This document shows positions 1 to 6,296 of a stretch of 64,000 nucleotides of DNA, piece after piece. Position 1 is the stretch's first letter; every line of letters begins with the position of its first letter. The notes beneath the pieces were generated by a model that saw only the letters and a program-made list of their open reading frames with translations, was not told the origin of the DNA and searched no databases. This DNA comes from Armatimonadota bacterium (GTDB lineage: Bacteria > Sysuimicrobiota > Sysuimicrobiia > Sysuimicrobiales > Kaftiobacteriaceae): the NCBI GenBank assembly GCA_031459765.1, contig JAVKHY010000006.1, positions 1-64,000 on the forward strand, given 5' to 3'. Both the position numbers and the translations under genes were made by a program.

Positions 1-1515
1 ATGGCCGCGCTCTCGGCCCTGCTGCTCGCGCTCGCCGTCCCGTTCATCCCCGTCCCCCACATGGGCGTGGCGGTCGGCGCGCTGGCGCTGCGCGTGCGTC
101 TCGCCGGCGCGGCGGAGGCCGAGCGCCTGTTCATCGCGGCGGTCAACCTGCTGGCCCTGCCGTTCGTCTGGGAAGCCGTTTTCCCCGGCCGTCGGGGTGT
201 GGCGGCCCTCGCCCTGGCGGCCTTCCCCTGGCTGCTGCAGACCCTGGAGGGAAGCGTCCACCACGCGCTCCTCCCACCGACCATCCTCGGCCGCAACCCC
301 ACGCCGCGGCTCGCGGCGCTGGCCGCCGCCTTTGCCGCCGCCGCGGCCGCCGCCGGCACGCTCGGGCACGATGTGCTGGCCCTGGCCGCGGCGGGCACGC
401 TCGGGCTCCTCATGGCCGTAGCGGCGACCTCCCTCGCCCGACTGCGCCCCCACCTGCTCGCATTCGACGTCCCGTCGATCCGGGCGCTGGCCGGGCAGCC
501 CGGCCGCTTCAGGACGGTCCTGAAGACCGAGCGCAGGGTTCTTGGTCATGTCCACATCGCGCCCCACGCACGGTGGGTGTACGCCGTGCCGTTGAAGACG
601 ACCGATCGGGACGTCGTTCTCGATGTGCGCGTCGTCCCGCCGCTGGCGGGATCCGGCGCGGTGGAGGCCCGCCTCATCTGGACCGATCCGTGGGGCCTGA
701 CGGGCGCGGCCTTCGACCGGCCGCTGGCGCAGCTGCGGGTGATCCCGCGCGCGGCGTACGCGGCGTGGCTGGCCCGACGCTACCTCGAGACGAGCCGCGC
801 GACGGGGGCGTCCGCCGTGATGACTTCCGAGGCGCGCGCCGCGGGCACCCGGCGGGGACTCGACTACTACGGAGCGAGACACTACGAGGCGGGCGACACG
901 CTGCGCGACATCCTGTGGAAGCAGACGGCCAGGCTCCTCCAGCTCGTCGTCAAAGACCGCCGCCACGATCTGGCGCAGGCCGCCGTCCTGGCCGTGCGGC
1001 TGGCCGGACGCGATGCGGACGAGGCGGACCGCCTGGCCTACTACCTGCTGATGGCCACGCTGACCCTGGCACAGGAAGGGATCCCGCTCGCCATCGCCGC
1101 CTACGGCCCGGACGGTCCGGCGGCCACCACCCCGCTGCTGGCTCCGCGGCCCGCCGTGCGGCAGGCCCTGCTTCTGGCCGAACAGGTCCACGTCGCTCCG
1201 CGCCCCCGACGGCTCCTCAGTCCCGCCGACCCGCGGCGGCTGCGGCGGGCCATTTCCCGGGTGCAGCAGGCCGATGGGGTTCCGGGGAGACGGCTCGCCG
1301 ATGTCCTCGCCTTCGAGTACCGCGCGCACCGGCAGCGGGCGCACCACCATCCGGCGGTCCGGGCCCTGGCCGCGGTGCTGCCCCACCTGCAAAGTCCGGC
1401 CATCATCGTCGTCATCTCGGGCGTGGCGGACGACGCAGAGGTGCTGAACTTCGCGCTGGAGGGCCTGGCCGCGCGCGGGTTCCAGCGGATGGACCTGCTG
1501 GCCGTGTCCGGCTGA
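1..1515 (+). CDS. DUF58 domain protein (possibly 5'-truncated by the window edge)
   Basis: The C-terminal half carries the DUF58 signature around residues 285-320 (RRGLDYYGARHYEAGDTLRD, then ILWKQTAR and a VVKDRR stretch), a von Willebrand A-like region usually found in MoxR-associated proteins of unknown enzymatic role. Residues 1-35, 45-80 and about 104-150 are hydrophobic and probably membrane-spanning, as is common in this family. The frame is open from base 1, so the ATG there may be internal and the gene may begin upstream. A MoxR AAA+ ATPase is the usual partner and would be expected upstream, outside the window. Seven bases separate it from the next gene, so the two are probably cotranscribed. 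The family call is firm; the function is unknown. Confidence 0.8.
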   Translation: MAALSALLLALAVPFIPVPHMGVAVGALALRVRLAGAAEAERLFIAAVNLLALPFVWEAVFPGRRGVAALALAAFPWLLQTLEGSVHHALLPPTILGRNPTPRLAALAAAFAAAAAAAGTLGHDVLALAAAGTLGLLMAVAATSLARLRPHLLAFDVPSIRALAGQPGRFRTVLKTERRVLGHVHIAPHARWVYAVPLKTTDRDVVLDVRVVPPLAGSGAVEARLIWTDPWGLTGAAFDRPLAQLRVIPRAAYAAWLARRYLETSRATGASAVMTSEARAAGTRRGLDYYGARHYEAGDTLRDILWKQTARLLQLVVKDRRHDLAQAAVLAVRLAGRDADEADRLAYYLLMATLTLAQEGIPLAIAAYGPDGPAATTPLLAPRPAVRQALLLAEQVHVAPRPRRLLSPADPRRLRRAISRVQQADGVPGRRLADVLAFEYRAHRQRAHHHPAVRALAAVLPHLQSPAIIVVISGVADDAEVLNFALEGLAARGFQRMDLLAVSG

Positions 1516-1522
1516 GTCCCGG

Positions 1523-1981
1523 ATGAACCCGCTGGCTCACGCCCTGACGGGCGCGCTCATCGGACAGGTCGCGGCCTCTCCGACGCTGGGATTCCTGGGC
1601 GGCCTGGCCAGCCATCTCGTGCTGGACGCCATCCCGCACACGGAGGGCGAAACGTTCCGGGGAAGTTCTGCGACCTCGGTCGGCGTGGAGCATCTGGAAG
1701 CGGCCGTCGAGCTCGGCCTCGCCGTGGCCGGCCTGTGGTGGGTGGTCACGCGGTGCGCTTCGGCGCAGCCCTTCGCCCTCGCGCTGGGGGCGCTGGGTGG
1801 GATCGTGCCGGACCTCATCGATCAGCCGCTGAGGATGCTCCACAGGCCCCTCCTGCTCCACCGGATGGAGTGGCACCACACCCTCCCGCGGCATCGGGCG
1901 GGCGCGGGCATGCTCACACAGCTCGCCGCGGCCCTCCTGGCCGGCCTGGGGGTATGGCGGCTCTCCGGCTGCGGCTGGTAG
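1523..1981 (+). CDS. Small membrane protein resembling the YdjM/DUF457 putative metal-dependent hydrolases
   Basis: A 152-residue protein with three or four hydrophobic segments. Near the N-terminus it has the His/Asp pattern typical of membrane-embedded YdjM/DUF457-like proteins: His6 in the opening NPLAHALTG, then His31, Asp35 and His39 in SHLVLDAIPH, with further histidines near residues 110-125. It follows the DUF58 gene by seven bases and is likely translated from the same message. It is shorter than most family members and contains only part of their motif set, so the call rests on the N-terminal pattern. No substrate is known. Confidence 0.55.
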   Translation: MNPLAHALTGALIGQVAASPTLGFLGGLASHLVLDAIPHTEGETFRGSSATSVGVEHLEAAVELGLAVAGLWWVVTRCASAQPFALALGALGGIVPDLIDQPLRMLHRPLLLHRMEWHHTLPRHRAGAGMLTQLAAALLAGLGVWRLSGCGW

Positions 1982-2036
1982 ACCACCGGCCGCCGGGGCC
2001 TTGGCCGCGCCTCGGGGGTCCAGGGCAAGCCCACAT

Positions 2037-2104
2037 TGGTAAGGTGTCTTTCAGGGCGGGCTGCGACCCGATGACGACCGACGCGCTGGAAGTCCGGATG
2101 GCCC
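2037..2104 (+). repeat. 68-bp direct repeat, copy A
   Basis: Matches positions 3143-3210 at 64 of 68 bases. Both copies carry an extended -10-like TGGTAAGGT followed by an ATG and ten further codons starting MTTDALEV. Copy A leads into a truncated reading frame, copy B into an intact gene. The HEPN/MNT pair lies between them. Confidence 0.9.
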
Positions 2105-2161
2105 CGCCCTCATCCTGACCGCCATCTTGATCCCGCTGCTCATCGATCTCCGATTCTCAAG
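2071..2161 (+). pseudogene. Internally deleted remnant of a coiled-coil membrane protein gene
   Basis: The segment starts with the same first 11 codons as the intact gene at 3177, then meets a stop at 2116-2118. Directly afterwards, in another frame from 2106, it encodes a hydrophobic stretch (ALILTAILIPLLIDLRF) that parallels the C-terminal membrane helix of the intact gene (FIFGAVLAPLLLEVLR). The simplest reading is a paralogous copy that lost its central coiled coil in a frame-disrupting deletion. The start of the remnant is certain from the repeat; the tail assignment is inferred from helix similarity. Confidence 0.6.
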
Positions 2162-2256
2162 GGGGCACGTTCAGGCGGTAGTTGCGGAGGACGGCCGCCG
2201 TGTCGATCCCGGACCGCGGGATGTGCACCGGACCCTGGGCAGGCGGGCGACGACTG

Positions 2257-2264
2257 GGTATAGT
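2257..2264 (+). promoter_or_regulatory. Possible -10 element upstream of the HEPN/MNT pair
   Basis: A TATAGT hexamer preceded by GG lies about 57 bases before the HEPN start codon. No convincing -35 stands 17 bases upstream. The 1982-2320 spacer otherwise holds only the repeat and the gene remnant. Confidence 0.35.
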
Positions 2265-2320
2265 GGTTGCGGCACAGCAATTGCGGCGGTCGCATCCGGG
2301 GGCGGGGGTGAAGAGCCGGC

Positions 2321-2719
2321 ATGGCCGAGCGCAGCCGGGACTGGGCGGAACAGGCGCGGAGGGACCTGGAGAGCGCGCGCCTGCAGGCGGAGGGCGGGTT
2401 CTTCGAGTGGGCCTGCTTCGTCAGCCAGCAGGCGGCGGAGAAGGCGGTCAAGGCCGCCTATCAGAAGCTCGGCGGCGAGGCCTGGGGGCACGCCCTGGGG
2501 CCGCTGCTCGAGGGCCTGCGGGAGAAGGTGCCGGTCGCCGACGAGATCCTGGCCTGCGGGAGGTTGCTGGACCGCTTCTACATCCCCGCCCGATATCCGA
2601 ACAGCTGGGACAGAGGCAGCCCCAAGGACTACTTCACCCGGGAGGATGCCGGGCATGCGCTCCGTTGTGCAGAGTCGATCCTACGGTTCTGTGAAGGTCT
2701 TCTGGCTCAACAGGGGTGA
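2321..2719 (+). CDS. HEPN domain protein, putative toxin-like partner of an MNT nucleotidyltransferase
   Basis: A 132-residue all-helical protein with the HEPN look: an N-terminal WAEQARRDLESA helix, a FVSQQAAEKAVKA helix, and a C-terminal EDAGHALRCAESILRF helix. The RYPN stretch before the last helices is typical of the PF05168 group. The RX4-6H ribonuclease motif of HepT toxins is not evident, so nuclease activity is doubtful. The start at 2321 follows a GGGGGTGAAGAG stretch that can act as a ribosome site. The gene overlaps the nucleotidyltransferase gene downstream, the usual MNT/HEPN arrangement, although here HEPN comes first. Confidence 0.8.
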   Translation: MAERSRDWAEQARRDLESARLQAEGGFFEWACFVSQQAAEKAVKAAYQKLGGEAWGHALGPLLEGLREKVPVADEILACGRLLDRFYIPARYPNSWDRGSPKDYFTREDAGHALRCAESILRFCEGLLAQQG

Positions 2720-3020
2720 GGCGCTGACCCGGGTGAAGGAGGCCGCCGAGAGACTCCTCGCCGAGCGACGGGATGTCGCCGCCGTCTATCTGTTCGGCTC
2801 TCTGTCCGAGAACCGGGCCGTGCCGGGTAGCGACGCCGATCTCCTCATCCTCCTGGAGCGGAGTCAGCGGCGCTTCCTGGATCGTGCGGAAGAGTTCTCC
2901 CGCTATTTCTCGGGGATCGGCCTGCCGGTCGAGCTCTTCTGCTACACGCGCGAGGAGGCGGAGCGCACCTGGCTGGCCAGGGCGGCCATCGCCCGCGGCG
3001 TCCTCCTCGCGGGTCGCTGA
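2691..3020 (+). CDS. MNT-type minimal nucleotidyltransferase
   Basis: The protein carries the polymerase-beta-like minimal nucleotidyltransferase signature: a GS pair (FGSLSENRAV) followed ten residues later by GSDADLLILL, giving the two metal-binding aspartates. A third acidic residue lies in LPVELFCYT. MNT antitoxins of HepT/MntA modules adenylylate their HEPN partner, and that is the inferred role here. The GTG at 2691 overlaps the end of the HEPN gene by 29 bases; a second in-frame GTG at 2733 is possible but would cut the N-terminal helix. With the GTG at 2691 the product is 109 residues, normal for the family. Confidence 0.8.
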   Translation: MKVFWLNRGEALTRVKEAAERLLAERRDVAAVYLFGSLSENRAVPGSDADLLILLERSQRRFLDRAEEFSRYFSGIGLPVELFCYTREEAERTWLARAAIARGVLLAGR

Positions 3021-3142
3021 TCCCTCGCCGGAAGCTCGGCCGACGTTCCCCCGGAGGTTGACGAAACAGCTTGAGCGTTTCTGCCGGCCGGCCGACTTCC
3101 GTCGAATGCCCCGACCTGGTCGGAGCAGGCGGAGGCGATCCG

Positions 3143-3210
3143 TGGTAAGGTGTCCTTCAGGACGGCCTGCGACCCGATGACGACCGACGCGCTAGAAGTC
3201 CGGATGGCCC
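3143..3210 (+). repeat. 68-bp direct repeat, copy B
   Basis: Second copy of the element at 2037-2104, with four mismatches. It contains an extended -10-like TGGTAAGGT at 3143-3151, a GTCCT/AGGAC mini-hairpin at 3151-3162, and the first 11 codons of the intact coiled-coil gene. Confidence 0.9.
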
Positions 3211-3500
3211 GGCTCGAGGGGGCCTACGAGCAGATCAACGAGCGCCTCGCGGGCGTGGAGCGCGGACTCGCGGCGCTCCGCTCCGAAGTTGCGGGCGGGA
3301 TCTCGGGTCTCCGCTCGGAGCTGGAGGGCGAGATCGCGGGCCTCCGCTCGGAACTGAAGAGAGAGATGGGGGAGCTCCGCGTCACGATGACCGCGGGCTT
3401 CGAGGGGGCGCGCCGGCAGACGCAGACGCAGTTCTACTGGACGCTGACGTTCATCTTCGGCGCCGTCCTGGCGCCGCTGCTGCTCGAGGTCCTCCGCTGA
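3177..3500 (+). CDS. Small coiled-coil protein with a C-terminal membrane anchor
   Basis: A 107-residue protein. Residues 8-85 form a charged helical stretch containing 11-residue repeats (GLRSELEGEIA, GLRSELKREMG), then a C-terminal hydrophobic helix (LTFIFGAVLAPLLLEVLR). It resembles the small CCDC90/DUF1640-like membrane-anchored coiled coils, with no known activity. I prefer the ATG at 3177 to the in-frame GTG at 3150, because that GTG overlaps the -10-like sequence of the 68-bp repeat. The stop codon sits inside a 14-bp tandem repeat that continues into the spacer. An internally deleted copy lies at 2071. Confidence 0.7.
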   Translation: MTTDALEVRMARLEGAYEQINERLAGVERGLAALRSEVAGGISGLRSELEGEIAGLRSELKREMGELRVTMTAGFEGARRQTQTQFYWTLTFIFGAVLAPLLLEVLR

Positions 3501-3530
3501 CTGCCCTCCGCTGACTGTCCTCCGCTAATT
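3491..3530. repeat. 14-bp tandem repeat spanning a stop codon
   Basis: CCTCCGCTGACTG-type units begin at 3491, 3505 and 3519. The first contains the TGA of the plus-strand gene; the last reaches the 3' end of the convergent minus-strand gene. Confidence 0.8.
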
Positions 3531-4292
3531 TTGGCCGCCTGAAGCCGCCGGCGGCGGCCCGCCCGGACCCCGAAGTCCGCGCCGCGACCGGCGGCGCCGG
3601 CGGCGCCTCCGCTTTCCCCCGGGTTGTCCCGCCGTCCCGGGGCCGGCTGCGGGTGAAGGCACCTCGGGGCGGCGGCCGGCGGGGCGCGGGGCGGCGGGAC
3701 CTGAGACGGCCTCGCCGTTTCGCGCGGCGGCCGCCGCCGGCTTCGGCGCGGAGGGCGCCGCTGCTTCCGCCTCCGCGCTCTCGGCTTCCCCGGCCTCGGT
3801 TTCCTCGCCCTCGGCTTCTCTGGCCGCGGCGCCGTCGGCGGTCTTCCGCGCGACCGCGCGCGGGAGGTCGCGCTCGGCGGTGAGCTTGAACTTCTCCAGG
3901 CTGCGCTCGACGAAGGAGTGCAGCACCAGGCGCGCCGCCTCTTCGGAGATCAGCGGGATGCCGACGTCGGCCTCCACCGTCAGGATGACCTCGGTGTCGC
4001 CCTCGATGGGCTTGAACTGGTACTGGCCGCGGAAGGCCTTGAGGTTGCCCCGGAACTGGCGGAAGTCGATGCGGTTCGGGGGATGGAGGGTCGCCCGCTG
4101 CACCGACTCCACGGGCAGACCGGCGAAGTAGCCGCCGTAGCGCACGGTGAGGGTGTTGTTCTTCCTCTCCACCGCCTCCGCCGTCAGCCACAGGCCGGTG
4201 ACGCGGGGCAGCGCCTCCAGGCGGCTGACCAGCTGGAACACCTTCTGCACCGGCGCGCGGATGATGCGCCGCCCTTCGACCTTGACCGGCAC
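3525..4292 (-). CDS. SRPBCC-fold protein with a long Ala/Glu linker and polybasic tail
   Basis: Residues 1-145 fit the START/SRPBCC ligand-binding fold of polyketide cyclase/CoxG-like proteins: an opening beta strand with IIRAPVQKVFQLVSRLE, RATLHPPNRIDFRQFRG in the centre, and a long C-terminal helix (LHSFVERSLEKFKL). The remaining 110 residues are low-complexity Ala/Glu/Pro, ending in a run of eight arginines. The GTG start at 4292 lies just past the stop of the core MetE gene (TAGCGGTG), so translation is likely coupled. The ligand is unknown. The arginine tail is unusual for this fold and suggests binding to nucleic acid or acidic membrane lipid, which is inference only. Confidence 0.7.
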   Translation of the reverse strand: MPVKVEGRRIIRAPVQKVFQLVSRLEALPRVTGLWLTAEAVERKNNTLTVRYGGYFAGLPVESVQRATLHPPNRIDFRQFRGNLKAFRGQYQFKPIEGDTEVILTVEADVGIPLISEEAARLVLHSFVERSLEKFKLTAERDLPRAVARKTADGAAAREAEGEETEAGEAESAEAEAAAPSAPKPAAAAARNGEAVSGPAAPRPAGRRPEVPSPAAGPGTAGQPGGKRRRRRRRRSRRGLRGPGGPPPAASGGQN

Positions 4293-4294
4293 CG

Positions 4295-5293
4295 CTACGC
4301 CCTCGCCCCCTCCCGCGCCCCGAGCAGTTCGCCGCGCACCAGGCGGGTGCCCTCGACCATCGCCCGCAGCTTGCCCACCGTCTCCTCGATCGTCCGGGTC
4401 TTCAGGCCGCAGTCCGGGGAGACGTAGATCTGCGGGGCGGGGATGACCCGCAGGGCGCGGCGGATCCCGTCGGCCACCTCCTCCGGCGTCTCCACGCGGT
4501 GGCTGTGGGCGTCCACCACGCCCAGGCCGATGTCTTTGGTGAAGGGGACGGTGGCGAAGGTCTCCAGCAGGGCGAACTCCTCGTTCTTCAGGGCCAGGTC
4601 CAGCTGGTTGACCGCCAGGCGCAGCATCGCCGGGTAGATCTTGGGCACGTCCCCGTAGCAGATGTGGGTCACGGTGTAGGCGGAGACGCCGTCGGTGACG
4701 ATCTCCATCGCCTCCCGGGCCAGCTCGAACTCCTCCTCCGGCCGGGTGTGGATCGCCGGCTCGTCGATCTGGATGTAGCGCGCCCCGGCGCGCTCCAGGT
4801 CCACCACCTCCTCGTGGATCGCCCGGGCCAGCTCCAGGACCAGGGCCCGGCGGGTGGGGTAGTATTCGTTGAACGACCACTCGGCGATGGTGTAGGGGCC
4901 GGTGAGCATCCCCTTCACCGGCCGGGGGGTGAGGGACTGGGCGTAGGTGAACCAGGAGACGGTGACCGGCGCCTTGCGGCCCACCGGGCCGACCACCACC
5001 GGCTTGGGGTAGTAGCGGTTCCCGTAGGAGCGCACCAGCCCGGCGATGGCGAAGCCTTCCAGTTCGTCCGCGAAGTAGGCGACCATGTCCCCGCGGTACT
5101 GCTCGCCGTCCACCAGCAGGTCCAGCCCCACCTCTTCCTGGATCCGGATCCACTCCGCGGTGGCCCGGCGTTCGAGGGCGGCCAGTTCCTCTTTGGAGAT
5201 CTGCCGGCGCAGGAACTTGCGCCGGGCCTCCAGCAGGTAGGCCGGCTTGGGATAACTGCCGACGGCGGTGGTGGGGAGCAGCGGGAGCGTCAC
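4295..5293 (-). CDS. Core MetE-type methionine synthase (catalytic domain only)
   Basis: A 332-residue protein matching the C-terminal catalytic half of cobalamin-independent methionine synthase (opening LPTTAVGSYPKP). It lacks the N-terminal half of classical MetE. Zinc ligands are present: the His and Cys of THICYGD and the Cys of SPDCGLKTR. The substrate-binding DEPAIHTR stretch is also intact. Core MetE proteins of archaea and some bacteria transfer methyl from a methylcorrinoid protein or another donor, not folyl-triglutamate, to homocysteine; the donor here is unknown. The GTG start overlaps the stop of the upstream paralogue by four bases (GTGA), so the two are translationally coupled and may form a complex. 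Confidence 0.8.
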   Translation of the reverse strand: MTLPLLPTTAVGSYPKPAYLLEARRKFLRRQISKEELAALERRATAEWIRIQEEVGLDLLVDGEQYRGDMVAYFADELEGFAIAGLVRSYGNRYYPKPVVVGPVGRKAPVTVSWFTYAQSLTPRPVKGMLTGPYTIAEWSFNEYYPTRRALVLELARAIHEEVVDLERAGARYIQIDEPAIHTRPEEEFELAREAMEIVTDGVSAYTVTHICYGDVPKIYPAMLRLAVNQLDLALKNEEFALLETFATVPFTKDIGLGVVDAHSHRVETPEEVADGIRRALRVIPAPQIYVSPDCGLKTRTIEETVGKLRAMVEGTRLVRGELLGAREGARA

Positions 5294-6276
5294 GCCGGCA
5301 CCCCTTTCCCGGCCCGGCGCGCGGCGGCGACACCCTCCGCCAGGGCCGCCAGCTTGCGGCGCGCCACGCCGCGGGGCAGGAACTCCAGCCCGGCGCTGGG
5401 CGCCACCATCAGCCGCTCCGGCGGGACGATGCGGGTGAGGCGTTCGACCGCGGCCACGATCTCCTCCGCCGTCTCCAGTCGGGTGTTGCGCGCGTCGAGG
5501 ATCCCGGCCATCAGCCCCTTGGTGAACGGCGCGGTCTCCAGGAGGTCCCAGTTCCGGTGGCCGGCGACGAAGTCCAGTCCCAGCACGGCGAAGGGCAGCT
5601 CCAGCATCTGCGGGTAGAGCCCGCCGACATCCCCGAAGTAAGTGGCCAGCACCAGGGTGCCCTGCACCCCGTCGGTCAGCACCCCCATCGCCTCGGCGAA
5701 GACGGGGTAGTCCGGCCTGCGCCGCAGCAGCGCGGGTTCGTCCACCTGAATCACCTCCGCGCCGGCTGCGGCCAGGGCCCGGAGCTCGGCGTTCAGGGCC
5801 CGGGCCAGCGCCAGGACCAGATCCCGGAAGGTCGGGTAGTAGGTGTTCCGGCTCAGCGCGGCCAGCGTGAAGGGCCCCGTCACCACGGGTTTGACCGGCC
5901 GGGGGCTGTGGGCGCGGGCGAAGGTGTAGTCGGCGACGGTGATGGGCGCCTCCCAGACGACCTCCCCCTCCACCACGGGCTCCCGGAAGTAGACGTTGGT
6001 GTCGAAGTAGCGCTGCAGCCCGTTGATGCTGAAGCCCCGCAGCCGCCGGGCGAAGGGGGTCTGGCCGTCCTCCCAGCGGATCTGGCCGTCGGTGATGAGG
6101 TCGATGCCGGCCTCCACCTGCTCGCGGATGACCTCCAGGGTGACCTCGTCCTCCACGGCCCGCAGCGCGGCCTCGTCGATCTGCCCTTTCTGGAACTTCT
6201 CCACCGCGCTGCGCCACCTGCCGGGGGCGGGGAGGTCGGGGATCTTGGGATAGTTGCCGATGACCGTGGTGATCAC
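5290..6276 (-). CDS. MetE-like paralogue lacking the zinc ligands
   Basis: A 328-residue TIM-barrel protein clearly related to the next gene (shared VIGNYPK opening, ITVADYTFA, RPVKPVVTGPFT, QVDEPALLRR). The metal site is missing: where the partner has THICYGD this protein reads LATYFGD, and SPDCGL is replaced by APSAGL. It is therefore unlikely to activate homocysteine by itself. It may be the folate- or corrinoid-docking half of a two-subunit enzyme, similar to the non-catalytic N-terminal half of full MetE, or a methyltransferase with another substrate. The GTG start has a GGAGG five bases upstream, and the gene follows the folate enzyme gene by 20 bases. Confidence 0.7.
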   Translation of the reverse strand: MITTVIGNYPKIPDLPAPGRWRSAVEKFQKGQIDEAALRAVEDEVTLEVIREQVEAGIDLITDGQIRWEDGQTPFARRLRGFSINGLQRYFDTNVYFREPVVEGEVVWEAPITVADYTFARAHSPRPVKPVVTGPFTLAALSRNTYYPTFRDLVLALARALNAELRALAAAGAEVIQVDEPALLRRRPDYPVFAEAMGVLTDGVQGTLVLATYFGDVGGLYPQMLELPFAVLGLDFVAGHRNWDLLETAPFTKGLMAGILDARNTRLETAEEIVAAVERLTRIVPPERLMVAPSAGLEFLPRGVARRKLAALAEGVAAARRAGKGVPA

Positions 6277-6296
6277 TGCATCCTCCGGGAACGGAA

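Noticed and set aside
2037-3210. Insertion sequence or transposon between the 68-bp repeats
   Set aside because: No transposase or terminal inverted repeats are present; the enclosed genes are a HEPN/MNT pair and the repeat is the 5' end of a resident gene.
6277-6296. SAM or cobalamin riboswitch upstream of the methionine genes
   Set aside because: The gaps between these genes are only 20-60 bases, too short for such a riboswitch, and no conserved core was seen.
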